Shown here piece after piece: positions 1-9,642 of a DNA stretch of 64,000 nt; position 1 is the first letter of the stretch, and every line of letters starts with the position of its first letter. The notes below the pieces were generated by a model that did not search any database, was not told where the DNA came from, and saw only the letters and a program-made list of their open reading frames with translations. The DNA comes from Glacieibacterium frigidum (lineage in GTDB: Bacteria > Pseudomonadota > Alphaproteobacteria > Sphingomonadales > Sphingomonadaceae): positions 372,001 to 436,000 of the forward strand of contig NZ_VJWA01000002.1 in assembly GCF_007097155.1 (NCBI RefSeq). The letters run 5' to 3'. The position numbers and the translations under genes are program-made.

Positions 1-1
1 G

Positions 2-730
2 GCTAATCCGCAGCGCATCCCCGAAATCATCGACACCGCGCCGGCGTTCACCCCCGTCGACGTCGAGCGCCTGACCGCGAAATATGCCGGCGTCGACACC
101 ATGACGATGCTCGCCGACCTGCTGACGGGCGAACTGCGCGGGCGCGTCGCGGCGGTATCGTCGTTCGGCGCCGAGAGCGCGGTGCTCCTCGACCTCGTTG
201 CCGCGGTCGACCGCGACGTGCCGGTGATTTTCGTCAACACGCAGAAGATCTTCGGCGAGACGCTGGCGTATCGCGACGAGCTCGCCGAGCGGCTGGGTTT
301 CACCGACCTGCGCGTCTACCGCCCCGATCCGTACCTGCTGGCGCAGAAGGACAAGACCAGCCTGCGCTGGAGCTATGACCCCGACGGCTGCTGCGACCTG
401 CGCAAGGTCGAGCCGCTGCGCCGTGCGCTGGCGCCGTTCGACGCGTGGATCAGCGGCCGCAAGGGTTTCGGCAGTCGCGCCGGGCTGCCGCGCTTCGAGA
501 TCGACGAGGGGCGGCTGAAGATCAACGCGCTCGCCGACTGGTCGAAGGCCGACCTCGACGCGCACTTCGCCGCCGCCGCGCTGCCCCGGCATCCGCTGGA
601 AGCACAGGGCTATCCGTCGGTCGGCTGCGTGCCGTGCACCTCGCAGGTCGCGCCGGGCGAGGACCCGCGTGCGGGCCGCTGGCGCGGCTGGGACAAGACC
701 GAGTGCGGCATCCACGAACCGGTGTTCTGA
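2..730 (+). CDS. cysH: Phosphoadenylyl/adenylyl-sulfate reductase, 5' end outside window
   Basis: Assimilatory sulfate reduction: reduces (P)APS to sulfite in the cytoplasm. The reading frame is open from the window edge, so the N-terminus is missing; the first Met at position 101 is internal, because conserved-looking sequence precedes it. Visible motifs are the nucleotide-binding SSFGAES segment, the CCDLRK pair of cysteines, a second pair in GCVPC, and the C-terminal ECGIH with the catalytic cysteine. The CC...CxxC arrangement is that of iron-sulfur-cluster enzymes, which usually prefer APS over PAPS. It converges tail to tail with the transporter gene with no gap between the two stop codons. 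Substrate preference is inferred from the cysteine pattern only. Confidence 0.95.
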   Translation, partial: ANPQRIPEIIDTAPAFTPVDVERLTAKYAGVDTMTMLADLLTGELRGRVAAVSSFGAESAVLLDLVAAVDRDVPVIFVNTQKIFGETLAYRDELAERLGFTDLRVYRPDPYLLAQKDKTSLRWSYDPDGCCDLRKVEPLRRALAPFDAWISGRKGFGSRAGLPRFEIDEGRLKINALADWSKADLDAHFAAAALPRHPLEAQGYPSVGCVPCTSQVAPGEDPRAGRWRGWDKTECGIHEPVF

Positions 731-2005
731 TCAGTCCTCGATCAGGCTCTTGTCGCGCGTGTCGGGGAGCAGCAGCGCCACGGTCAGCGATACCGCCAGC
801 ATCGCGGTGACGTACCAGTAGAAGCCGGTCTCGATCCCCTCGTCCTTGAACTTGAGCGCGACATATTCCGCCGTGCCGCCGAACAGCGACACCGACACCG
901 CGTAGGGCAACCCGACGCCCAATGCGCGGACCGAGGCGGGGAACAGCTCGGCCTTCACGACGCCGCTGATCGCGGTGTAGCAGCTAAGCACGGTCAGCGC
1001 CGCGAGGATCAGCGCGAAGCCTTCGAGATGGTTTTGCGCGGTCGACAGCGCGGTTAGCACCGGCACCGTGCCGATCACGCCGAGCGCCCCGAAGGCGATC
1101 AGCTGAGGCCGCCGTCCGAAGCGATCCGACAGCGCGCCGAACAGCGGCTGGATGAGCATGAACACCAGCAGCGTCCCCGCCGACACCAGGCTCGCCTCGG
1201 GCTTGGTCCAACCCGCTGTATTGACCAGGAATTTCTGCATGTACGTGGTGAAGGTGTAGAAGGCGAGGCTGCCGCCCGCCCCCAGCCCGACGACGAGCAG
1301 CGCCGACTTGCGATGCTCCCACAACCGGCTCCAGCGTCCGCGCGCGGCCTCGGCCGATGCCTCGAAGGCGCTCGTCTCGGCGATCGAGCGGCGCAGCCAC
1401 AGCGCGACGATCGCCCCCAGCGCACCGATGAAGAAGGGGATGCGCCAGCCCCACTCGGTCAGGTCGGCCTCGCTCATCGTGCGCTGCAGGATCAGCAGTA
1501 CACCGAGCGCCAGCAGCTGCCCGGCGATCAGCGTGACGTACTGAAACGATGCGATGAAGCCGCGATTACCGGGGCGCGACATCTCGCTCATGTAGGTCGC
1601 GGACGCGCCGTACTCGCCGCCGACCGACAGGCCCTGCCCCAGCCGCGCGATGACGAGGATGATCGGCGCCGCGATCCCGATGCTGGCATAGGGCGGGCAC
1701 ACCGCGACGAGCAGCGAGCCGCCTGCCATCAGCAGCACCGACAGGCTGAGCGCCGCCTTGCGCCCGTGGCGGTCGGCGTACACCCCCAGCCACCAGCCGC
1801 CGACGGGCCGCATCAGGAAGCCGACGGCGAATACGGCGGCCGCGCTCAGCAGCTGTGCGGTCGTGTCGCCCTTGGGAAAGAAGGCGCTCGCGAAGTACAG
1901 CGAGAACGCCGAATAGACGTAGAAGTCGTACCATTCGACGAGATTGCCGATCGACCCCCCGACCAGCGACTTGACGCGCGATGTCTCGCCCGGCCCCCCG
2001 GCCAC
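731..2005 (-). CDS. MHS-family MFS transporter (alpha-ketoglutarate/dicarboxylate permease-like)
   Basis: A 424-residue inner-membrane transporter of the metabolite:H+ symporter branch of the major facilitator superfamily. The start region GGSIGNLVEWYDFYVYS is the signature of this branch, and the loop 2/3 motif appears as GVYADRHGRKAAL with a second copy, GALSDRFGRR, in the C-terminal half. About twelve hydrophobic segments can be counted. Family members carry alpha-ketoglutarate, citrate, proline or shikimate; the substrate cannot be fixed here, though the sequence reads most like KgtP. The start codon is GTG. It lies 3 bp downstream of secG on the same strand and is probably cotranscribed with it. 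Confidence 0.85.
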   Translation of the reverse strand: MAGGPGETSRVKSLVGGSIGNLVEWYDFYVYSAFSLYFASAFFPKGDTTAQLLSAAAVFAVGFLMRPVGGWWLGVYADRHGRKAALSLSVLLMAGGSLLVAVCPPYASIGIAAPIILVIARLGQGLSVGGEYGASATYMSEMSRPGNRGFIASFQYVTLIAGQLLALGVLLILQRTMSEADLTEWGWRIPFFIGALGAIVALWLRRSIAETSAFEASAEAARGRWSRLWEHRKSALLVVGLGAGGSLAFYTFTTYMQKFLVNTAGWTKPEASLVSAGTLLVFMLIQPLFGALSDRFGRRPQLIAFGALGVIGTVPVLTALSTAQNHLEGFALILAALTVLSCYTAISGVVKAELFPASVRALGVGLPYAVSVSLFGGTAEYVALKFKDEGIETGFYWYVTAMLAVSLTVALLLPDTRDKSLIED

Positions 2006-2008
2006 GTC

Positions 2009-2353
2009 TTATTGCGCGATCGGCACGCCGCCCGGCGCGGGCGCGGCGGGTGCGGGGGTGGTCGGCAGGACCGGCTTGGTCGCGGCAGGCGCGGCGAGGC
2101 TGGTGTCGATCTTGCGGACCTTGTTGGTGCCCGCGGCGAGCACCGCCAGCGTGATGCTCGTCCCGATGAACAGCGCCGCGAGGATCGTCGTCGCGCGCGT
2201 CAACAGGTCGGCCGCACCACGCGCCGACATCAGGCCACCCGCCGTCCCGCCGCCGCCGATGCCTAGCCCGCCACCCTCGGACCGCTGCATCAGGATGACC
2301 GCGCACAGCGCGATGGCGATCAGCGTGTGGACGACGAGGATGAAGGTGGCCAT
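2009..2353 (-). CDS. secG: Preprotein translocase subunit SecG
   Basis: Small inner-membrane subunit of the SecYEG channel. The 114-residue product begins with a hydrophobic helix (about residues 3-20), continues with QRSEGGGLGIGGG, which is the typical SecG loop, and has a second helix around residues 53-73. A proline/alanine-rich tail follows, as is common in alphaproteobacterial SecG. In many alphaproteobacteria secG sits beside tpiA; here tpiA is 0.8 kb upstream on the same strand with the VapC/Phd pair between them, so the toxin-antitoxin pair looks inserted into a conserved neighbourhood. Confidence 0.92.
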   Translation of the reverse strand: MATFILVVHTLIAIALCAVILMQRSEGGGLGIGGGGTAGGLMSARGAADLLTRATTILAALFIGTSITLAVLAAGTNKVRKIDTSLAAPAATKPVLPTTPAPAAPAPGGVPIAQ

Positions 2354-2419
2354 GCGGACTTTCCGGGATCGATCAGGGCGCGCATGTAGCGGCTGGGCGG
2401 CGTGGGTGCAACGTTGAGG

Positions 2420-2839
2420 TCAGGCGGCCCATGGATCGACGAGCGCGATGTCGATACCCGCGAAGTCGCGTGTGTTGCGCGTCGCGAGCGTGAGTCCGTG
2501 GACCAGTGCCGTCGCCGCGATCATCGCGTCGCGGTCAGGGCGCGGATCGGGGACGTGCAGCGCCGCACAGCGACGCGCGACGGCAGTATCCACAGCAAGG
2601 ACACGTCCTGCAAAGCCGGTCAGGACCCGGCGCTCGAGCCAGTCGCGTAGCAACGCGCCCTGCTGCGCATCGCGCCGCTCGATGCGGCGGACGCCCAGAT
2701 CGAGTTCCAAGACAGTGATCGCGGAAATGAAAAGCGTCGCTGGATCGAGGCTGGCGCTCCACGCGACGACATTCAGGTCGGCGCGACCAGCAGGAGCCTT
2801 GCGAAGTTCCGAGACGACGTTGGTATCGAGCAGCAGCAT
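2420..2839 (-). CDS. vapC: VapC-type PIN-domain ribonuclease toxin
   Basis: A 139-residue PIN-domain protein, the expected size for a type II toxin that cleaves RNA. The acidic residues of the active site are visible: Asp5 in LLLDTNV, Glu in TVLELDLGV, Asp in RPDRDAMIAATA, and Asp in TRNTRDFAGI. The start codon overlaps the stop of the antitoxin gene by ATGA, the usual coupling in such operons. The protein resembles FitB/VapC toxins paired with Phd/YefM antitoxins. The RNA target is unknown. Confidence 0.9.
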   Translation of the reverse strand: MLLLDTNVVSELRKAPAGRADLNVVAWSASLDPATLFISAITVLELDLGVRRIERRDAQQGALLRDWLERRVLTGFAGRVLAVDTAVARRCAALHVPDPRPDRDAMIAATALVHGLTLATRNTRDFAGIDIALVDPWAA

Positions 2840-3090
2840 CAGTCGAAGTTGGCCTCACGCAGGCCGAGGCTCGCGCGCGCCGGTTCGAAGTCGATCGCGC
2901 CGGCGACTGGATCTCCGATCAGGTCGACAATCGACTGGGGCGACGCGGTCAGCTTCCGGAACGCTTCAATGCTCAGCAGGACGTGCGAGGGCTCGCCGCG
3001 GTCGGTGATGATGACCGGCCCAAGGGCAGCGGCGCGTTTGGCGCGAGCCGTATCCTGATTGAAATCGCGGCTTGATAAAGTCGTCGTCAT
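2839..3090 (-). CDS. Phd/YefM-family antitoxin
   Basis: An 83-residue DNA-binding antitoxin whose N-terminal part (SSRDFNQDTARAKRAA, then VIITDRGEPSHVLLSIEAFRKL) is the Phd/YefM fold. The C-terminal tail is the probable VapC-binding region. I chose ATG at 3090 because a near-perfect ribosome-binding site (AGGAGGTG, 3093-3100) lies directly in front; an ATG 24 bp upstream would add eight residues but has no such site. These antitoxins normally repress their own operon; a palindrome at 3111-3120 is a candidate operator. Confidence 0.9.
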   Translation of the reverse strand: MTTTLSSRDFNQDTARAKRAAALGPVIITDRGEPSHVLLSIEAFRKLTASPQSIVDLIGDPVAGAIDFEPARASLGLREANFD

Positions 3091-3110
3091 CTCACCTCCT
3101 GATATATATG

Positions 3111-3120
3111 GCAACGTTGC
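3111..3120. promoter_or_regulatory. Candidate operator palindrome of the Phd/VapC operon
   Basis: The perfect palindrome GCAACGTTGC sits 20 bp upstream of the antitoxin start codon, next to an AT-rich run (ATATATAT) that could serve as the -10 region. Its position fits autoregulation by the Phd-type antitoxin. Function is inferred from position alone. Confidence 0.4.
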
Positions 3121-3154
3121 TACATCACCGGTCGCGAGTTTTCAAGAACGCACG

Positions 3155-3880
<726 letters not shown>

Positions 3881-3953
3881 GGCCCCCGGCTAGCCTACGC
3901 CCAAGCCGCCGCCAAGTCTTGCCGCTTGAAGGGGCCACCCCTATGGACCGGGA

Positions 3954-5843
3954 ATGATCTCGTTCATTCGCAAATACGTCACCTCGTGGCCGGTGCTGGC
4001 ACTGCTCGGCCTCGTGCTCGTCGCCTTCGTCGTCACCGGGATCGGCGACCCGTTCGCGGGCGGCGGCACCGGCGGCAGCCTGGCGCGGGTCGGCAAGACC
4101 GACATCGCGGAGAGCAGCTTCCTGAAGCAGTACGACCGCGTCGTCACCCAGGCACGCGCGCAGAACCCCGGCCTGACCGCGCAGGAGGCGGCGCGCCAAG
4201 GTGCGGTCGAGCAGGTGCTCGACCAGATGACGGGCAGCGCGGCGCTCGACGAGTTCGCGGCGAAGCACGGCATCACGGTCAGCGAGCGGCTGGTCGACGG
4301 CGCGATAGCGTCGATCGACGCCTTCCGCGTCGCAGGCAAGTTCGACCAGGCGACCTACATGCGTCTGCTGCAGGCGCGCGGCCTGACCGACAAGGAACTG
4401 CGTGAAGGGCTGCGCAGCGACATGATCCGAAAGGCGCTGCTGGTGCCCGTCGCGGCGGGCGCGCAGGTGCCGCGCGAGGTCGCGTTGCCCTACACACGCC
4501 TGCTGCTCGACGTGCACGAGGGCGAGGCCGGCATCATTCCGCCGCCGCTCGTCGCAGCGCCGTCGGACGCGCAGGTCAGCGCCTATCTGACCGCCAACCG
4601 CGCCCGCTTCATGGCGCCCGAAAGGCGGGGCTTCCGCTTCGCGCTGATCGACCGCGCGACGCTGGCTGCCGCGGTGCCCGTCACCGACGCCGAGGTCGCC
4701 GCTTATTATGCCGCGAACCGCGCAACCTACGGCGGCGTCGAGCAGCGCCGCCTGTCGCAGGTCGTGCTGCCCGATGCCGCGAAGGCGCAGGCGTTCGTCG
4801 CCGCGCTCGGCAAGGGCGAGAGCTTCGCCGCCGCCGCGCAGCGCCTCGCGGGTGCAGCGCCCGAGGATGTCGCGCTCGGCCTGCTGACCCAAACGAAATA
4901 CGCCGCCGCGTCGAACGCCGCGCTCGCTACCCAGGTCTTCGCGGCCACGAGCGGCGCGGTCGTCGGGCCGGTCAAGACCGATTTCGGCTTCAACGTCGTC
5001 AGGGTCGACGCGGTCGTCGCGCCGGCGGGCAAGTCGCTGGCCGCACTGACCCCCGAGATCACCGCCAAGCTGCGCGCCGACAAGGCCGAGGCCAAGCTCG
5101 CCGACATGGTCGCGAGCATCGAGGACGGCTTCGGCAGCGGCGACAGCTTCGCCGATGCGGTCAAGGCAAACGCGCTGACTGCCGTCACCGTCGCCCCCGT
5201 CGCCAAGGACGGTGCGGGCGCGCCGTCCGAGGCGCTGCCGGTCATCGCCAAGGCCTTCGACGCCGACCCCGCCGACGGTGCGAGCGTCCAGGACCTCGGC
5301 AACGGGCGCTTCGCGGTGCTCGAGCTGGGCCAGGTCATCTCGCCCGCGCCGCTGCCGCTCGCCACCGCGCGGCCCGCCGTCGTCGCGGCGCTGACCGCCG
5401 AGCTGCGCGCCCGGGCCGCGAAGGCGACCGCCGACGCGATCACGGCCGACGTCGCCAAGGGCGTCAAGTTCGCCGACGCGCTCGCCAAGCGCGGGCTCGC
5501 CAGGCCGCAGCCGGTCAAGGGCCGCCGCATCGACGTCGGCAATCAGCAGCAGGTGCCGCCGATCATCGCGGCGTTCCTGACCATGACCCCGGGCCAGGTG
5601 CGCAGCATCCCCGGCCCGGCGGGCTCGCTCGCGCTGATCCACGTCGACCGCATCGTGCCGGGCGACATCGCGCAGGCACCGCCGCTGGTCACCGCGACGC
5701 GCCAGCAGCTCGCGCAGCTCGCTCCCGACGAGATCGCCAGCGCCTTCGGCCGCGCGGTCGAGCGCGAGATCGGCATCAAGGTCAATCCGGGCGTGGTCGC
5801 CGCCGCCAAGCGCCGCATCCTCGGCGACCCCGCGACGCCGTGA
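3954..5843 (+). CDS. ppiD: PpiD/SurA-like periplasmic peptidyl-prolyl isomerase, membrane anchored
   Basis: A 629-residue envelope foldase. A single N-terminal membrane anchor (about residues 13-30, WPVLALLGLVLVAFVVTGIG) is followed by a SurA_N-like helical domain, a degenerate parvulin-type rotamase domain in the middle (about residues 235-350) and a long C-terminal region that resembles another SurA-like part. PpiD works at the exit of the Sec translocon on outer-membrane proteins. Its stop overlaps the GTG start of trpE (GTGA); this ppiD-trpE linkage is seen in other sphingomonads. The rotamase active site is poorly conserved, so it may be mainly a chaperone. Confidence 0.9.
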   Translation: MISFIRKYVTSWPVLALLGLVLVAFVVTGIGDPFAGGGTGGSLARVGKTDIAESSFLKQYDRVVTQARAQNPGLTAQEAARQGAVEQVLDQMTGSAALDEFAAKHGITVSERLVDGAIASIDAFRVAGKFDQATYMRLLQARGLTDKELREGLRSDMIRKALLVPVAAGAQVPREVALPYTRLLLDVHEGEAGIIPPPLVAAPSDAQVSAYLTANRARFMAPERRGFRFALIDRATLAAAVPVTDAEVAAYYAANRATYGGVEQRRLSQVVLPDAAKAQAFVAALGKGESFAAAAQRLAGAAPEDVALGLLTQTKYAAASNAALATQVFAATSGAVVGPVKTDFGFNVVRVDAVVAPAGKSLAALTPEITAKLRADKAEAKLADMVASIEDGFGSGDSFADAVKANALTAVTVAPVAKDGAGAPSEALPVIAKAFDADPADGASVQDLGNGRFAVLELGQVISPAPLPLATARPAVVAALTAELRARAAKATADAITADVAKGVKFADALAKRGLARPQPVKGRRIDVGNQQQVPPIIAAFLTMTPGQVRSIPGPAGSLALIHVDRIVPGDIAQAPPLVTATRQQLAQLAPDEIASAFGRAVEREIGIKVNPGVVAAAKRRILGDPATP

Positions 5844-7351
5844 TCCTACCCGGCGTCGCGGACTTCGCGCGCACCTACGACGCGGGGCGGCCGCAGCTCG
5901 TCTGGCTGCGCATCGTCGCCGATACCGAGACGCCGGTGGGCGCGATGCTCAAGCTGGCGCGGCCGGGCGAAGGCGCCTTCCTGCTCGAATCGGTCGAGGG
6001 CGGCGCGGTGCGCGGGCGCTATTCGCTGCTCGGCCTCGATCCCGACCTGGTGTGGCGCGCGACCGGTGACCGGGCGGAGGTCAACCGCCGCTGGCAGACT
6101 GACCGCGCCGCCTTCGAGCCCTGCGAAGGCGGCACGCTGGCCGAACTGCGCGCGCTGGTCGCGGCGTGCCGGATGGACGTGCCGCCCGAACTGCCGCCGG
6201 CACTGTCGGTGCTCGTCGGCTATATGGGGTACGAGACCGCGCGCCTGACCGAGCCACGCGTTGCGGCGGCGGGGCACGACCCCCTCGGCCTGCCCGACCT
6301 GTTGTTCGTGCGGCCCGCGCTGCTGCTGGTCTTCGACCGGCTGAAGGACGAGCTGTTCCTCGTCGCGCCGGTGTTTCCGGGCGAGGCGTCCGCAGCCGAG
6401 GCCCACGCGCGCGCCGTCGAGCGGATCGAGACCGCCGCCGCGCGCCTCGCGCAGCCCGTGCCCCCTGCCTCACACGCCCACGCCGACCTGCCGGCGGGCG
6501 ACCGCCAGGCGGTGCTGCCGCCCGGCCGCTATGCCGAGATGGTCGCCGCGGCGCAGGCCTATATCGCGGCGGGCGACATCTTCCAGGTCGTGCTGGCGCA
6601 GCGCTTCACCGTCGACTTCCCGCTGCCGCCGCTCGACCTGTACCGCGCGCTGCGCCGCATCAACCCGTCGCCCTTCCTGTACTTCCTCGACCTGCCGGGC
6701 TTCGCGCTGACCGGCTCCAGCCCCGAGATCCTGGTTCGCGTCCGCGACGGCGACGTGACCATCCGCCCGATCGCCGGGACGCGCCGCCGCGGCCGCGACG
6801 CGGTCGAGGATGCGGCGCTGAAGGACGAGCTGCTCGCCGACCCCAAGGAGCTCGCCGAGCATCTGATGCTCCTCGACCTCGGCCGCCACGACACGGGGCG
6901 CGTCGCGGCGCCGGGCAGCGTCACCGTCACCGACCGCTTCGGCGTCGAATTCTACAGCCATGTCATGCACATCGTCTCAAACGTCCGCGGCCGGCTGAAG
7001 GACGGCTGCGACAGCATCGACGCGCTGCTCAGCGGCTTTCCGGCGGGCACGGTCAGCGGCGCGCCCAAGGTCCGCGCGATGGAGATCATCGCCGAACTCG
7101 AAACCGAGAAGCGCGGCGCCTACGCGGGCGGGGTCGGCTATTTCAGCCCCGACGGGTCGATGGACAGCTGCATCGTGCTGCGCACCGCGGTGGTCAAGGA
7201 CGGGGTCATGCACGTTCAGGCGGGCGCCGGCATCGTCGCCGATAGCATCGCTGAGAGCGAGCAGGCCGAATGCGAGGCCAAGGCGGGCGCACTGATCGCC
7301 GCGGCGCGCGAAGCGCTCAGCCGGGCGGGCGAGCCGGGGTTCGGGCAGTAG
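5840..7351 (+). CDS. trpE: Anthranilate synthase component I
   Basis: First step of tryptophan synthesis, chorismate plus glutamine (or ammonia) to anthranilate, acting with TrpG. The 503-residue protein has the N-terminal LLES tryptophan-feedback motif (FLLESVEGG, about residue 48) and the chorismate-binding domain with PIAGTRRRG, ELAEHLMLLDLGRHD, GTVSGAPKVRAME and the C-terminal GAGIVADS. LGRHD replaces the commoner LGRND. The start is GTG, overlapping the ppiD stop. Unusually, trpG is not next: it lies 6.6 kb downstream. The 3' end overlaps the convergent M48 protease gene by 35 bp. Confidence 0.96.
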   Translation: MILPGVADFARTYDAGRPQLVWLRIVADTETPVGAMLKLARPGEGAFLLESVEGGAVRGRYSLLGLDPDLVWRATGDRAEVNRRWQTDRAAFEPCEGGTLAELRALVAACRMDVPPELPPALSVLVGYMGYETARLTEPRVAAAGHDPLGLPDLLFVRPALLLVFDRLKDELFLVAPVFPGEASAAEAHARAVERIETAAARLAQPVPPASHAHADLPAGDRQAVLPPGRYAEMVAAAQAYIAAGDIFQVVLAQRFTVDFPLPPLDLYRALRRINPSPFLYFLDLPGFALTGSSPEILVRVRDGDVTIRPIAGTRRRGRDAVEDAALKDELLADPKELAEHLMLLDLGRHDTGRVAAPGSVTVTDRFGVEFYSHVMHIVSNVRGRLKDGCDSIDALLSGFPAGTVSGAPKVRAMEIIAELETEKRGAYAGGVGYFSPDGSMDSCIVLRTAVVKDGVMHVQAGAGIVADSIAESEQAECEAKAGALIAAAREALSRAGEPGFGQ

Positions 7352-8396
7352 TCGCGCAGATCGACCGCAGCGCCACCCAGTCGGCGTCGCTCATCGCTGG
7401 CTGCACCGCGCCCTGTTTCGCCACGGCCGCAGCGACCAGCTTGGCGCGTTCGTCCGCCCCGGGGTGGGTCGCGGCATAGTCGCCGATGCGTTCCGCCAGG
7501 CGCTCGGCGACGTCGCTGCGCGGCTTGCGGTCCTCGTCGCGCATCCGCTCGAAGAACGCGGCGAGACCCGCCGGCGAGACGCCCGCACCCTGCAGCAGCC
7601 TGACCGCGCCTGCGTCGGCGGCGCGTTCGGCGCGGCGCGTCGAGCTGAGCACCACCGCGAGGTCGGCGTATCCCGCAACGTCGCCGCCCATCGATTGCAG
7701 TAGCAGCGAGACGCCGAACTGGCGCAGCAGCGCCTTGGTCGGGTGGCGCAGCTGGACGTGGGTCAGTTCGTGCGCGAGGACGCCCGCGACCTCGTCGGGG
7801 TCGCGCGCCTTGTCGATCAGGCCGCGGAAGATGACGATCCGCCCGCCGGGTGCCGCGAGCGCGTTGACCGCACCGGTATTGAGCACGCTGACCTGCAGCG
7901 GCTCGACGAAGCCGCCCGCCGGGCGCAGCCGCGCGGTCAGCCGGTCCAGCGCCGCGGCGCCGGCGGCGTTGTTGCACATCCGGCCGCCGAGCGATGCGAC
8001 GAGCGTATCGCCGATCGGCTGGGTAACGCGCTGCGGCACCAGCGGCGCCATGCGCTCGAGCAGCGCGTCGCCGAACAGCCACAGCCCTGCCGCGACCGCG
8101 ACCGCCGTGACGCCCGCGCCGATGTAGATCGAGCGGGTCCGCCCAGTCAGCGTGCCGACGTCGGGCAGCGTCCGCAGCCAGTCGCGCGGCACATCCTCGC
8201 CCAGCACCAGCCGCCAGTCGGGCCGGTCGACGCGGTGCAGCACGACGCGTGCCCCCGCACGGTCGCCGCGGCGCAGCAGCGCGAGCGGGATCTGCTCCCC
8301 CGCGCCGTCGCTGCCGCGCCACTCGACGCCGTCACCGAGCGTCGCCTCGACCGCGTGCGCCCGCGCGCTGAGCCCGTCGTAGAGCGTCGCGCGCAT
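7317..8396 (-). CDS. M48-family zinc metallopeptidase with one membrane anchor
   Basis: A 359-residue protein with a cytoplasmic-looking N-terminal part of about 90 residues, a membrane span near residues 90-110 (YIGAGVTAVAVAAGLWLFGDAL) and an M48 peptidase domain facing the periplasm. The zinc motif HELTH is visible in VLAHELTHVQLRHPTK, with the downstream glutamate ligand probably in RRAERAADAGAV. Relatives include BepA/LoiP-type quality-control proteases. It starts 8 bp after the yjgN-like gene, so the two probably form an operon. Its 3' end overlaps trpE in antisense by 35 bp. Confidence 0.85.
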   Translation of the reverse strand: MRATLYDGLSARAHAVEATLGDGVEWRGSDGAGEQIPLALLRRGDRAGARVVLHRVDRPDWRLVLGEDVPRDWLRTLPDVGTLTGRTRSIYIGAGVTAVAVAAGLWLFGDALLERMAPLVPQRVTQPIGDTLVASLGGRMCNNAAGAAALDRLTARLRPAGGFVEPLQVSVLNTGAVNALAAPGGRIVIFRGLIDKARDPDEVAGVLAHELTHVQLRHPTKALLRQFGVSLLLQSMGGDVAGYADLAVVLSSTRRAERAADAGAVRLLQGAGVSPAGLAAFFERMRDEDRKPRSDVAERLAERIGDYAATHPGADERAKLVAAAVAKQGAVQPAMSDADWVALRSICATTARTPARPPG

Positions 8397-8404
8397 CGAT
8401 CGCG

Positions 8405-9511
8405 TCAGAACGACGACGCGTCGAAGGCGTCGGCGAGACCGTCGCCCTGCATCGGCCCCGCGAGGCTGGTCTGCATCAGCAGGTCGACGTCGAGCGTCCC
8501 GACCGTCGACAAATGGCTCGCGTAGAAGCCCCAGACGCGGAACGGCAGCACGATATAGCCGAGCCCCAGCGTCAGCACGACGATCGCGATATTGCCGAGG
8601 AAGAACTTCAGGAAATCGCCAGTCGTCGCGTCGAAGTGCAGCCCCAGCGTCGCGATCCGCGTCTTGCCGAACAGCTCGCGCACCAGCGCGGCGTGGTACG
8701 ACAGCAGCAGCAGGCTGATCAGGATCGCCGCACCGATGAGCAGGCCGTAGAGCTTCAGGATGAAGCCGAACGCGGCGGTCGGGTCGGTCGGCGGCGGTGC
8801 GCCCGGCACGAACATGCCGAGTTCACTCCGGAACGACATGAACATGAAGACGAAGGTCAGGATGTAGATGACCAGCGCCCCGAGCCACGCGAACAGGAAC
8901 TTGCCGTAGATCGGCCGCCACTCCGCATCGGCAACGACCGCCGCCGAGCCGAACGACGCGTCGTTCATCTGGGCGTTCCACAGCCGCGTCGAGACATAGG
9001 GTGAGGCAAACCCCAGGGTGACGATCTGCAGCAGCAGCATGCCGAGGTACAACAGGCCGTAGCGCCACCCGCCGTGCGCCATGCCGCCGCGGATGCCGCG
9101 CCACGCGGTGCGGCTGAACATGTAGCGCTGGGCGCGGTACAGCCCGACGCCAAGGAGATATAGCAGCCCGAAATACAGCACGGTATAAAGCAGGATGACG
9201 GTGCCGATGTCGCCGCGCGCGATCGCCGCGCCGGCGAACAGCGAAAAGCCGACCAGGGGCACGATCAGCACCGCGAAGACGATCAGCGCGCCGATGAACT
9301 TCTCGATGCCGCGCCCGCGATATTCGAGCGGCTCACCCATGAAGCTGGTGCGCTCCCACAGGAAGCGCCGCACCCGCGTCTTCGCCCAGAAGCGGTAGAT
9401 GCCGAGCGTGACGATGGTCAGCAGCAGATTGACGATCGCCAGGGGAATGAAATCCCCGATCCGCCCTGCCCAGCCGATCGGCTCCGGCGTCGCCGCCGCG
9501 GTCGTGTCCAT
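8405..9511 (-). CDS. YjgN/DUF898 family multi-pass membrane protein
   Basis: A 368-residue inner-membrane protein of unknown function. DUF898 features are repeated hydrophobic spans interrupted by LGIYRFWAKTRVRRFLWERT and a second similar segment near the C-terminus (YIVLPFRVWGFYASHL). I start at 9511 (MDTTAAATPEPIG), because the longer frame upstream has no hydrophobic or family-like sequence. It is the first gene of a two-gene unit with the M48 protease; a role for the protease in maturing or controlling this membrane protein is possible but only inferred. It is divergent from the AIM24 gene. Confidence 0.85.
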   Translation of the reverse strand: MDTTAAATPEPIGWAGRIGDFIPLAIVNLLLTIVTLGIYRFWAKTRVRRFLWERTSFMGEPLEYRGRGIEKFIGALIVFAVLIVPLVGFSLFAGAAIARGDIGTVILLYTVLYFGLLYLLGVGLYRAQRYMFSRTAWRGIRGGMAHGGWRYGLLYLGMLLLQIVTLGFASPYVSTRLWNAQMNDASFGSAAVVADAEWRPIYGKFLFAWLGALVIYILTFVFMFMSFRSELGMFVPGAPPPTDPTAAFGFILKLYGLLIGAAILISLLLLSYHAALVRELFGKTRIATLGLHFDATTGDFLKFFLGNIAIVVLTLGLGYIVLPFRVWGFYASHLSTVGTLDVDLLMQTSLAGPMQGDGLADAFDASSF

Positions 9512-9642
9512 TCGAATGCCCCCGTTATGCCCGCGCCCATCGTGGCAGAAAAGCGCATTGCCGCAAGCGTTTTGCGCCCCCCGCGGACTGGCGCGGCGCC
9601 CCGCGTCACCTATATCGGCGGCGCAACAGCAGGAGCCCCGCC

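Noticed and set aside
6300-6320. Trp attenuator or leader peptide for trpE
   Set aside because: trpE begins inside the ppiD stop codon, so there is no leader region; no run of Trp codons or alternating hairpins was seen.
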